NCBI GenBank assembly: GCA_009786775.1 | Contig: WQRL01000043.1 | Coordinates: 1-8,288 of the forward strand | From: Oscillospiraceae bacterium | GTDB lineage: Bacteria > Bacillota > Clostridia > Oscillospirales > Oscillospiraceae | Direction of reading: 5' to 3' | Length of the DNA stretch: 8,288 bases | Shown here: in pieces, positions 1 to 6,067 of the stretch | How positions within the stretch are numbered: position 1 is the first letter of the stretch | Layout of the letters: the number at the start of each line of letters is the position of its first letter | The notes under the pieces: generated by a model | Told to the model about the DNA's origin: nothing | What the model saw: only the letters and a program-made list of their open reading frames with translations | The model's database searches: none | Translations under genes and position numbers: made by a program

Positions 1-126
1 GAACACAAATTTAGGATGGGTTTCGAGCCTATTCCAGAGTAGACGTGACTGACGAAGGCCGCCCCGCTTTTTCACAGAGCATTTGCCCCCGCCCGGCGGA
101 TGGTTTCAGACATATTGGAATTACAG

Positions 127-158
127 CAAAACAAATACGGACGTGCAACGCACGTCCG
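127..158 (-). terminator. Rho-independent terminator after ndk
   Basis: A perfect 9-bp inverted repeat (arm CGGACGTGC at 138-146, its complement at 150-158) encloses a 3-base loop. Read on the minus strand it is followed by a T-rich run (TATTTGTTTTG). It lies 16 bases past the ndk stop codon, in the right orientation and place to end the zinc-ribbon/ndk transcript. The T run is interrupted rather than pure, so some read-through is possible. Confidence 0.85.
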
Positions 159-174
159 CAGGTGTTAGTAGTAG

Positions 175-582
175 TTAAACCCTAAAGAAAATATCGCACT
201 CTTTCTTTACATTCTCAGCGCTCTTTGATGCGTGTATCAGACTGTTAGCTGAACTTACAGCGAAGTCGCCCCTTATGGTGCCGGGAGCCGCCTCCTCGAT
301 GATTGTAGGGCCGATAAGACGGCGCATACCATTTATGGTATCCTCGCCCTCAACTATTAGCCCGAGCACCATGCCTGAGAGCATGTAGTTAAACACATCT
401 AGAAAATAAGGACGCTCTTTTATGTGGTCATAAAACTCATAGAGAAAGCCCGCCTCAAGGACTTTCGACTTGGCCTCGACAACTCGCCAGCCCTTATTCT
501 CCATCCTAGTAATGACCTCGCCCACAATCCCGCGCTTAATGCAGTCGGGCTTAAGCATTACAAATGTTCTTTCTTTGGCCAT
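175..582 (-). CDS. ndk: Nucleoside diphosphate kinase
   Basis: Cytosolic enzyme that moves the gamma-phosphate of an NTP (usually ATP) to NDPs through a phosphohistidine, keeping NTP and dNTP pools balanced. The product is 135 aa, normal for bacterial Ndk. Seen: the N-terminal RTFVMLKPD strand with its substrate-binding Lys, the Y..HIKERPYF helix segment, the RRLIGPT segment, GTIRGDF with the conserved Arg, and the active-site His (H117, codon 232-234) with the supporting Glu eleven residues later. Odd: the signature normally reads N-x-x-H-(G/A)-S-D, but here it is S-L-I-H-A-S-K, so the nucleotide-contacting Asn is Ser and the Asp after the Ser is Lys. An ATG three codons upstream (591) sits only 1 base from the GAGAGG ribosome site, so the ATG at 582, at a normal 10-base spacing, is preferred. 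It lies 30 bases after a membrane zinc-ribbon gene, probably co-transcribed with it. Identity is firm; full activity is not certain. Confidence 0.96.
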   Translation of the reverse strand: MAKERTFVMLKPDCIKRGIVGEVITRMENKGWRVVEAKSKVLEAGFLYEFYDHIKERPYFLDVFNYMLSGMVLGLIVEGEDTINGMRRLIGPTIIEEAAPGTIRGDFAVSSANSLIHASKSAENVKKECDIFFRV

Positions 583-592
583 TTTAATCATT

Positions 593-598
593 CCTCTC
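593..598 (-). promoter_or_regulatory. ndk ribosome binding site that decides the start
   Basis: GAGAGG on the minus strand. It is 10 bases from the ATG at 582 and only 1 base from the in-frame ATG at 591, so it supports the shorter protein beginning MAKERTF, which is also where homologous Ndk proteins usually start. Confidence 0.65.
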
Positions 599-612
599 TA
601 TAGCCGTGCAGA

Positions 613-1011
613 TTATGTCTTTTTTATAAAACGCTCGCCACACTTAGGGCAGGTGACTTGAAGTTTACCCTTGCCTCTGGGCACTCTAAGAGTGTTATTG
701 CAGCTAGGGCATTTGAAATACTTATATGTCTTTCTGTCCCGGAGGTTTGAAAAGGCGCGTACAAACTTGGTCCTTACAGGCCAGTAATAACGTATGAACC
801 AGTCATTCTCCCTGCGCCTGCGCTCAATGCTTCTCGAAAGCATACGGAAAATAGCGAGCACCAGCAGCAAATAGGACAGGATTAAAATCGGCAAAAACTG
901 AGTTATGCCATGGACGATTGACAGTATAAACGAAACTATAATCATCGCTATGTTAAGATGATCAGGCCCGTACCTGCCAATCATGAAATTACGTAGAAAA
1001 TTTCTAATCAC
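613..1011 (-). CDS. Two-helix membrane protein with C-terminal zinc ribbon
   Basis: A 132-aa protein of unknown function. Two hydrophobic segments (about residues 20-36 and 38-56) form a likely membrane hairpin, followed by a very basic stretch (SRSIERRRREND, 60-70) expected to stay in the cytoplasm by the positive-inside rule. The C-terminus holds a four-cysteine zinc ribbon: C101-x2-C104 and C121-x2-C124, the form CPSC...CPKCGERF. The zinc ribbon therefore probably faces the cytosol. The start is GTG at 1011, with GGAGGA six bases upstream (1018-1023). The opening pattern FMIGRYGPDHLN resembles small conserved zinc-ribbon membrane proteins of Clostridia as I recall them, but no function is known to me. 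It has its own candidate promoter and sits directly upstream of ndk. Nothing in the sequence says whether the ribbon binds nucleic acid, protein, or only stabilises the fold. Confidence 0.85.
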   Translation of the reverse strand: MIRNFLRNFMIGRYGPDHLNIAMIIVSFILSIVHGITQFLPILILSYLLLVLAIFRMLSRSIERRRRENDWFIRYYWPVRTKFVRAFSNLRDRKTYKYFKCPSCNNTLRVPRGKGKLQVTCPKCGERFIKKT

Positions 1012-1044
1012 GCCGACTCCTCCAAGAATATCATGTGCAACTGT

Positions 1045-1053
1045 ACTATACCA
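1045..1053 (-). promoter_or_regulatory. Extended -10 promoter for the zinc-ribbon/ndk unit
   Basis: Minus strand TGGTATAGT: an extended -10 (TGn followed by TATAGT), 22 bases before the GGAGGA ribosome site. No good -35 lies 16-18 bases upstream, which is usual for extended -10 promoters. The same TGGTATA form appears at the other two promoters of this window. It suggests that the zinc-ribbon gene and ndk can be transcribed separately from the upstream kinase gene. Confidence 0.5.
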
Positions 1054-1125
1054 TTAATTTACGAAGAAATCGCAGTTGTCACATATATTTTACAAAAATC
1101 TTGAGATTGAGGTGCCTGTGATGGG

Positions 1126-2067
1126 TTAATACTTATAAGCCCCCCCGCCTATAAACTCCCTTAGAATAGATTCGAGAGGGACAAATGAGGTGTCCATTTC
1201 CTCAAATTCGCCAAGCGCTAAGAGCAGATCCTGCATCTCTTCAAACCTGTCAGACTCACCTGGTATGCCGGCGAGGGCTGGCTGTGCAAAGTGCTTCAAA
1301 ATCGAAACCTCATAGGGCATGGCCGAATCGAACAGGATGTCTGCCTTGTGCTTAAATGGTGAAATGTATTTTTTCTCGCCTTCGCGCACATTTGCCCACA
1401 TCTTGAGTGTTTCGGAGGCTCCTGTGCCGCGGAAGTTCTCGTCGCGCACAATTCTGCGCAAAAGCCTTGTCCAAGTCCGCTTGAACAAAATCTTGCCGTC
1501 TTTTTCAATGTCGGAGCGTGCGGAGATATATAGCTTAAAAGCGTCAGGATGCTCCCCGCAGAGCATGTCGTTGAGGGCGTGGATGCCTTCGAAAATAACT
1601 ATCTCGCCCCGCCCCAGCCTCATGGGTTTGTGTTTGGCGGGGTCACGGGCTTGCAGCTTGAAGCTGAAATGAGGGATTATGACCTCTTCGCCCTTGTCAA
1701 GTGAGCGGAAATGACTGTTCAGCAAATCCAAATCAAGGCAGAAAGGGGATTCCAGGTCAAGCTCGCCATTTTCTTGAAGGGGGGCGGATTCGCGGCTCGC
1801 AGGGAGATAGTACTTATCAAGGGACACTGTAGCCGCCTTGATGCCAAGGTTTTCCAGTGCGCTGCATATCTTTAGTGCTGTGGTAGTTTTGCCTGAACCT
1901 GACGGGCCGGACAGAAACACAACGCTGCTAAACTCAGCCCGCTCTTTAATCATGCCGGCAGCTTCCATTACTTTTCTGGAATAAATGGCCTCGCATTCGG
2001 CGGCAAAAGCTGCGGGATCCGACTTTATGCGGCTGTTTATTTCTTCAATACAGTATGGATATGGCAT
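1126..2067 (-). CDS. Uridine kinase / phosphoribulokinase-family nucleoside kinase
   Basis: Cytosolic P-loop kinase of 313 aa, probably phosphorylating a nucleoside such as uridine or cytidine (family inference; the exact substrate is not fixed by the sequence). Seen in order: an N-terminal helical extension (1-45), Walker A GPSGSGKT (54-61), the acceptor-side SLDKYYL with D84 in the place of the catalytic Asp of uridine kinases, the Walker B-like strand IVIFEGIHAL (157-165), an Arg-rich lid RLLRRIVRD (201-209), and YISPFKHKADI (234-244), which matches the Y-x-x-P-x-K-x-x-A-D-I end of the Udk fold. Many clostridial relatives carry a long N-terminal TGS/threonyl-tRNA-synthetase-like part; this one has only a short leader, so it resembles a free-standing form. 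The AGGAGG ribosome site lies inside the end of hemZ, nine bases before the ATG, and the genes are 4 bases apart, so translation is probably coupled. Confidence 0.88.
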   Translation of the reverse strand: MPYPYCIEEINSRIKSDPAAFAAECEAIYSRKVMEAAGMIKERAEFSSVVFLSGPSGSGKTTTALKICSALENLGIKAATVSLDKYYLPASRESAPLQENGELDLESPFCLDLDLLNSHFRSLDKGEEVIIPHFSFKLQARDPAKHKPMRLGRGEIVIFEGIHALNDMLCGEHPDAFKLYISARSDIEKDGKILFKRTWTRLLRRIVRDENFRGTGASETLKMWANVREGEKKYISPFKHKADILFDSAMPYEVSILKHFAQPALAGIPGESDRFEEMQDLLLALGEFEEMDTSFVPLESILREFIGGGAYKY

Positions 2068-2071
2068 AGGG

Positions 2072-3565
2072 TTACACCTCCTGCAAGCGGGAATCGCCCG
2101 CTATAAAATCTCTTATTTTCCCGTACTTGCCGGGAAGGTTTTCTTCAAACATTATATATTCCCGCGGATACTTCGCATTGAAAATCCTCTCAATCCGGCC
2201 GCTGGGTAAAACGAGTTTAGTCACACCGCCACCGCCTAGGGCGATGACTGTGCAGAGCTCTTCCATCATGCAAACATTGTAGATGCCCATGTATCCAGGC
2301 AGACACCAGCCGGTATTTTCAAAGCCGCCGGAAGTAAACTTCTGCCTGTAGAGATAGTAGGGGCTGTAGCCGTGCCCGCTTAGTGCGGAAGAGGCGTAGT
2401 CCAGCATCTGAGAAACCTCTTCGCCGCTAGGGATTTTGGTGCCTTCAAGCATTATTTTTGAGCCTTTTTTGAGTGACAGGGTGTGGACAGTTACGTTCTC
2501 AGGCTTTAAGCCCAGGAGGGTGTCAACTGTGTCCTTGAAGTCCTCCGGAGTGCTGCTTGGCAGGCCTGCGATAATATCTACATTGAGTGCGGCACCTGTT
2601 TCACGCACGAGCGACGCGGCGGAAAGTACATCCGACCTGCCATGCGCCCTGCCGATGGCTTTGAGGACATTGTCCGACATTGACTGGGGATTTACGCAAA
2701 TTCTGTCCGCCCCGTGGCTGCATATTATCTTTAGTTTTTCGCGGGTTATGGTGTCCGGGCGGCCCGCTTCAAAAGTGTATTCCGACACATCTGAGAGATC
2801 AAAGGCTGTCTGTAGGGCCGCCATGACGGCTTTAAGCTCAGCATCGGGCAGAGTGGTTGGAGTTCCTCCACCGAAATATACGGCCCGCACCCTGAGCCCT
2901 AAATCTAAAGCAGTTTTACCTGCGGTTTCGATTTCGCGCAGAAGTACGCTTACAAAGGGCTCCATTAAATCAAATGACTTCTCCACGCTGTTGCTTACGA
3001 AGCTACAGTATGTGCAGCGCGTTGGGCAAAAGGGGATTCCCACGTATAGGGAGATGTCGTTTTGCGCGAGGTTGCCTTTTAGTTTGAGAGCCGCTTGTGC
3101 AGCTCTTGTAGCCATGTCCGCCCTCTTCGCCGAAACGTGGTATTTGTCCGTGAGCAAACGGGATGCGGATTGAGGGCTGCTGCCTTGTGTGAGAGCCTTG
3201 GCAGCTATCTGAGCGGGACGGATTCCTGTGAGTGAGCCCCACTGAGGCGGAGCGGGAAGAAGCTGGATTGCGGCTTTGTAAAAGGATTGCTTGATTATGG
3301 ATTGAAGCAGCCTGTCGGTAATGAGCTTGTCTGTAAGCTGTGAACGCCGAATTTTGGAAACACCCCTGGAAACATTGCCCCCGTAGTGGATTGTGGTGGT
3401 AGCTTGGGCAAAGACCGCTGTGTCCGAGAGCACAGACCTCGTAAAGGGTTCGGAAGAACCTGAAGTGAGGTCGCTTGAATAATGCGGCCTTTCCTCGGGA
3501 AATAGGGATAGCAGAATCTGCTCTACCGCATATTTGTAGTCATGGCCTATAAGCTCAAGGCGCAT
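2072..3565 (-). CDS. hemZ: HemZ-type radical SAM protein (coproporphyrinogen dehydrogenase-like)
   Basis: A 497-aa protein, the usual length of the HemZ branch, which is about 100 aa longer at the N-terminus than HemN/HemW. The radical SAM cluster motif is seen as C180-x3-C184-x2-C187 (PFCPTRCTYCSF), binding a [4Fe-4S] cluster and S-adenosylmethionine, and the SAM-contacting FGGGTPTTL follows at 231-239. The LTGIRPAQ segment (112-119) before the core and the PGKYGKIRDF segment near the C-terminus match my memory of HemZ proteins. The family is annotated as oxygen-independent coproporphyrinogen III oxidase, converting coproporphyrinogen III to protoporphyrinogen IX, but many members lie far from haem genes and their true reaction is unproven; no other haem gene is in this window. 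The ATG at 3565 follows a weak GGCGG ribosome site, and the upstream MBL gene ends 10 bases before it. MBL-hemZ pairing is, to my knowledge, common in Clostridia, often near relA. Confidence 0.93.
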   Translation of the reverse strand: MRLELIGHDYKYAVEQILLSLFPEERPHYSSDLTSGSSEPFTRSVLSDTAVFAQATTTIHYGGNVSRGVSKIRRSQLTDKLITDRLLQSIIKQSFYKAAIQLLPAPPQWGSLTGIRPAQIAAKALTQGSSPQSASRLLTDKYHVSAKRADMATRAAQAALKLKGNLAQNDISLYVGIPFCPTRCTYCSFVSNSVEKSFDLMEPFVSVLLREIETAGKTALDLGLRVRAVYFGGGTPTTLPDAELKAVMAALQTAFDLSDVSEYTFEAGRPDTITREKLKIICSHGADRICVNPQSMSDNVLKAIGRAHGRSDVLSAASLVRETGAALNVDIIAGLPSSTPEDFKDTVDTLLGLKPENVTVHTLSLKKGSKIMLEGTKIPSGEEVSQMLDYASSALSGHGYSPYYLYRQKFTSGGFENTGWCLPGYMGIYNVCMMEELCTVIALGGGGVTKLVLPSGRIERIFNAKYPREYIMFEENLPGKYGKIRDFIAGDSRLQEV

Positions 3566-3575
3566 AGTCTACCGC

Positions 3576-4190
3576 CTATCCTTCGCCGTTGGCATGCTTT
3601 ATGTAGTAGTTGAACTTGCGCTCACGCTCCATTGTGGAAGACTCGGCGTGGCCGGGATATACCTCATAGTCGCCTGGCAAGTCAGATAGGCGCTTTAGTG
3701 AGGTGAGAAGTATTTCCATGCTGCCCCCGCTTAGGTCTGTGCGGCCACAACTGTCGCGGAACAGTGTGTCGCCTGTGAAGAGGGCTGTTTCGCATTTGAG
3801 GGTTACAGAGCCAGGGGAGTGCCCCGGGGTTGAAAGGACTTCAAACTTCAGTGAGCCGATTTCAAAGGTACTACCTTCGTCATACCATTTGATGCGGCCT
3901 CCGTCGTCAAGTTTGTGAGGATTTGCAGGGCCGCCGTCCACTGCGTCCGCCCTGTTAATATAAGCTGGTGCTCCTGTTTCGTCCATGACAGCTTCAAGGC
4001 CTAAGTGGTGGTCAAAGTGGCCGTGGGTGAGGAAAATAGCCTCGGGTTTGAGTTTGTTGGTTTCAACATATTCAAGGATGGTGTTTGAATCCCCGCCCGG
4101 ATCTATTATTGCACATTGGAGGGTATTTTCATCGGTGACAATATAGCAGTTTGTTCCGATCATTCCGACTTGAAGAGTTTTGATTAGCAT
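3576..4190 (-). CDS. MBL-fold metallo-hydrolase (glyoxalase II-like)
   Basis: Soluble metallo-beta-lactamase-fold hydrolase of 204 aa. It has the full dinuclear metal site: THGHFDHH with H56, H58, D60 and H61, then H124 (TPGHSPGS), D141 (FTGDTLF) and H181 (YPGHAES). The order and spacing match the small YcbL/glyoxalase II-like class, which hydrolyses thioesters such as S-lactoylglutathione. It lacks the long C-terminal substrate domain of true glyoxalase II, so the thiol carrier and physiological substrate are unknown. The ATG has a clear AAGGAG site eight bases upstream. It is the first gene of the MBL-hemZ-kinase unit and is preceded by an extended -10 promoter that overlaps the divergent relQ promoter. 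A general thioesterase or detoxification role is family inference only. Confidence 0.93.
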   Translation of the reverse strand: MLIKTLQVGMIGTNCYIVTDENTLQCAIIDPGGDSNTILEYVETNKLKPEAIFLTHGHFDHHLGLEAVMDETGAPAYINRADAVDGGPANPHKLDDGGRIKWYDEGSTFEIGSLKFEVLSTPGHSPGSVTLKCETALFTGDTLFRDSCGRTDLSGGSMEILLTSLKRLSDLPGDYEVYPGHAESSTMERERKFNYYIKHANGEG

Positions 4191-4232
4191 ATCTTAATCT
4201 CCTTTTTTGAAAATTGCAAAAACTTTTGATAC

Positions 4233-4261
4233 ATTATACCACACTTGCATTCGTGAGAAAA
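4233..4261 (-). promoter_or_regulatory. Promoter of the MBL-hemZ-kinase operon
   Basis: Minus strand TGGTATAAT (4233-4241) is a perfect extended -10. The -35 position 17 bases upstream (4256-4261) reads TTTTCT, a weak match, consistent with an extended -10 promoter. The AAGGAG ribosome site begins about 30 bases downstream. It overlaps the -35 region of the divergent relQ promoter. Confidence 0.7.
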
Positions 4262-4273
4262 GCGGAATATAAT
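4245..4273 (+). promoter_or_regulatory. Promoter of relQ (first -10)
   Basis: TTGCAT (4245-4250), 17-base spacer, TATAAT (4268-4273). The -10 is perfect; the -35 keeps the important TTG. A second TATAAT (4284-4289) lies 16 bases downstream in a tandem duplication but has no good -35. Expected transcript start is near 4280, giving a leader of about 55 bases before the relQ ATG. The elements interleave with the opposite-strand promoter of the MBL operon. Confidence 0.65.
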
Positions 4274-4294
4274 AGACAGCGAATATAATAGACC
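4265..4294 (+). repeat. 16-bp tandem duplication carrying two TATAAT boxes
   Basis: GAATATAATAGACAGC at 4265-4280 is followed directly by GAATATAATAGAC at 4281-4293, identical over 13 bases. Each copy contains a perfect TATAAT. It looks like a small replication-slippage duplication of a promoter core in front of relQ. The second copy may act as an additional -10, as a pause site, or have no function. Confidence 0.8.
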
Positions 4295-4334
4295 AAAGAA
4301 ACGTCGCCGCTAAAATTGAAGGGATGGTAGTTAA

Positions 4335-4979
4335 ATGGCAGTACTTTTCCCGCCGGGGGAGTTTAGGGAATTAAAGAAATTGCTTCTCATCTATGGGTGG
4401 GGGCAGAAAAATTTGCTGACGAAGCTAGATATTCTAAATCAGGATTTTCAGGCGTTTCACAGCAACAACCCCATTGAGAATATAAGAAGCCGCATAAAGG
4501 CTCCGGAGAGTATCGCACAGAAGCTATTTACTCAAAATCTTGAGCTCACCGCAGCAAATGCTAGGGCGCATGTGAAGGATATAGCTGGAGTCAGGATTAT
4601 TTGTACTTTTGCCAAGGATATTTATGTTCTGGCGGAAATTCTCAGGTCGATGCCGCACACGAAGGTCATAAGTGAAAAAGATTATGTTTCAAGCCCCAAG
4701 CCCAGCGGCTATAGAGGGTACCACGTCGCTATGGAAATGCCCGTGTACTATTCGGGAGAGGTGGAGAATATCCCCGTGGAGGTGCAGCTTCGCACGGCGG
4801 CTATGGACTTCTGGGCGACGCTTGAGCACAAGGTTAAATATAAATATGACGAGCACATCCCGCCTCATCTGAGTGACGAGCTTGTGTCCTGTGCGGACCA
4901 AATTGCAAAGCTGGATGACAGGATGTTTATAATCCATAACACGATTTCGATTCTAAATTCAAACGGGCAGCATGAATAG
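4335..4979 (+). CDS. relQ: Small alarmone synthetase, RelQ/YjbM type
   Basis: A synthetase-only enzyme of 214 aa that transfers pyrophosphate from ATP to GDP or GTP, making (p)ppGpp for the stringent response; RelQ homologues form tetramers. No HD hydrolase, TGS or ACT domain is present, unlike long Rel. Seen: NPIENIRSRIKAPESIAQKL (45-64), the RelQ-type nucleotide-binding start; HVKDIAGVRIIC (79-90); the substrate loop KPSGYRGYH (122-130) with the purine-stacking Tyr at 126; and VEVQLRTAAMDFW (148-160) with the catalytic Glu at 149; then LEHKVKYKY. All key synthetase residues look intact, so it should be active. The AAGGGA ribosome site is 10 bases before the ATG. It is transcribed divergently from the MBL operon and followed after 40 bases by purC, which may share its transcript. 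Placing a GTP-consuming enzyme before a purine-synthesis gene is suggestive but not proof of a link. Confidence 0.94.
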   Translation: MAVLFPPGEFRELKKLLLIYGWGQKNLLTKLDILNQDFQAFHSNNPIENIRSRIKAPESIAQKLFTQNLELTAANARAHVKDIAGVRIICTFAKDIYVLAEILRSMPHTKVISEKDYVSSPKPSGYRGYHVAMEMPVYYSGEVENIPVEVQLRTAAMDFWATLEHKVKYKYDEHIPPHLSDELVSCADQIAKLDDRMFIIHNTISILNSNGQHE

Positions 4980-5019
4980 TTAAATTATTATAGTTGAGTT
5001 ATTATTAGGAGGGGCAGAC

Positions 5020-5697
5020 ATGAATTTTGTGTACAAAGGCAAGACTAAGGACGTTTACCAGTTAGACGATGGCAACTATCTTCTGAGGTTTAAGGATGAT
5101 GTCACAGGCACCGATGGGGTTTTCGACCCCGGTGCAAACACTGTGGGACTTTCGATAGAGGGTATGGGAGCAGGCGGACTCAGGCTGACTGAATTTTTCT
5201 TCACTAGAATTAACGCCGAAGGATTTCCCACGCATTTTGTCGGTGCAGATATAGGCAAGGCCGAAATGACAGTGCTCCCTGCCAAAATTTTTGGCAAGGG
5301 CGTAGAAGTCATATGCCGTTACCGCGCAGTGGGGAGCTTCCTGCGCCGCTACGGCGACTATGTGACGAATGGGCAAGCGCTCGACGGGGTTGTGGAAGTG
5401 ACGCTCAAGGATGATGAGAGGGAGGATCCCCTCATTAACCGCGATGCACTTGAAGCTATAGGGGTCATGAGCGGTGAGGAATATGATACGCTAAAAGACC
5501 TGACAAGAAAAATCTCAGATGTAATTAAAGCTGCCATAGCTGAAAAAGGCATGGAGCTATACGATATCAAACTGGAATTCGGGCGCGTTGGCGGCACGAT
5601 TACCCTAATAGATGAAGTTTCAGGCGGCAACATGCGCGTGTACAAAGACGGCAGCATTGTAGAGCCTCTGGATCTGGTGAATCTAATGCTGGGGTAG
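5020..5697 (+). CDS. purC: Phosphoribosylaminoimidazole-succinocarboxamide synthase (SAICAR synthetase)
   Basis: ATP-dependent ligase joining CAIR and aspartate to give SAICAR, in de novo purine (IMP) synthesis; cytosolic. At 225 aa it is near the usual bacterial length. Seen: VYKGKTKDVY (4-13), corresponding to the Y-x-G-K-x-K start of PurC; RFKDDVTG (23-30); VICRYRAVGSFLRRYG (97-112), the first family signature; DPLINRDAL (136-144); and YDIKLEFG (181-188), the second signature, followed by IDEVSGG. It belongs to a divergent branch: the common DE-x-SPD-x-x-R motif is replaced by DEVSGGNMR, and the segment after KDD reads VTGTDGVFDPG rather than the usual A-T-A-x-x-G. The AGGAGGGG ribosome site is optimally placed. 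It stands alone, without other pur genes nearby, directly behind relQ. I see no clear terminator after it. Confidence 0.94.
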   Translation: MNFVYKGKTKDVYQLDDGNYLLRFKDDVTGTDGVFDPGANTVGLSIEGMGAGGLRLTEFFFTRINAEGFPTHFVGADIGKAEMTVLPAKIFGKGVEVICRYRAVGSFLRRYGDYVTNGQALDGVVEVTLKDDEREDPLINRDALEAIGVMSGEEYDTLKDLTRKISDVIKAAIAEKGMELYDIKLEFGRVGGTITLIDEVSGGNMRVYKDGSIVEPLDLVNLMLG

Positions 5698-5735
5698 AGG
5701 CTTTGGGAGAACGTGTGGTCGTATAACTTTCTGAC

Positions 5736-5752
5736 AGGAGGGGAGTGCCATT
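5736..5752 (+). promoter_or_regulatory. Strong ribosome site followed by a candidate ATT start
   Basis: AGGAGGGG (5736-5743) is an excellent Shine-Dalgarno sequence, but no ATG, GTG or TTG in the reading frame of the next gene lies at a usable distance. The codon at the ideal place (5750-5752, six bases on) is ATT, in frame with that gene. The first conventional start in frame is GTG at 5771, 27 bases from the site. ATT starts are rare but known (E. coli infC and pcnB). Confidence 0.5.
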
Positions 5753-5770
5753 AATATTACTTACAGGAAC

Positions 5771-6067
5771 GTGCGGAAGATTTGCATGGTTTTGTATCTT
5801 GTGGCAATTGCGTTAATACTTCTTGGGCTACTTTGGCAACCATCTATTGAAGAGATATCTCACATAGATGAGCGCGGCGTTAGGGTTTTAGATGCCGCAG
5901 CCGCATTTAGGCGTGCCGATGCGTTAGCTCTGTTAGCTGTGCTGCCTATTACAGTATCATCTTGGCTGTACTGGCGTTACTGGCGCTGCCCGTTCTGCGA
6001 TGACAAGCTCTCAGTGCGTAAATATCCCGGATACTGCCACAATTGCGGCAAAGAGGTGACGGTGTAG
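5771..6067 (+). CDS. Small membrane protein with C-terminal zinc ribbon
   Basis: 98 aa from the GTG at 5771, or 105 aa if translation begins at ATT 5750. Hydrophobic segments at about 5-22 and 51-68 suggest two membrane helices; the 30-residue loop between them is mixed and charged. The C-terminus carries C73-x2-C76 and C89-x2-C92 (CPFC...CHNCGKEV), a short zinc ribbon placed right after the aromatic WLYWRYWR segment. If the N-terminus is inside, both ends face the cytosol. Unknown function. The layout (two helices, then a four-Cys ribbon) is shared with the 132-aa gene upstream of ndk, although the sequences are not obviously alike. The strong ribosome site at 5736 argues for the ATT start; the listed start is the first conventional one, and an internal ATG at 5786 also exists. 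The stop codon abuts a stalk-domain gene remnant. Confidence 0.72.
   Translation: MRKICMVLYLVAIALILLGLLWQPSIEEISHIDERGVRVLDAAAAFRRADALALLAVLPITVSSWLYWRYWRCPFCDDKLSVRKYPGYCHNCGKEVTV

Noticed and set aside
1..126. Possible 3' end of a gene entering from the left edge
   Set aside because: Short open stretches on the plus strand end at 42 and 52, but neither peptide (13 and 16 residues) is recognisable and there is no way to tell them from chance. The rest of the stretch shows no gene on either strand.
1090..1125. Terminator after the kinase gene on the minus strand
   Set aside because: Only a 5-bp pairing (AATCT with AGATT, 2-base loop) before a short T run is present, too weak to call, so read-through into the zinc-ribbon gene is possible.
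2436..3173. Long open frame opposite hemZ on the plus strand (about 245 codons)
   Set aside because: It lies wholly antisense to a well-supported hemZ, has no ribosome site, and its Ser/Arg/Leu-rich translation is typical of a shadow frame.
4980..5019. Promoter for purC between relQ and purC
   Set aside because: The gap is AT-rich and contains TATAG-like stretches, but no -35 at a proper distance and no extended -10; co-transcription with relQ is simpler.
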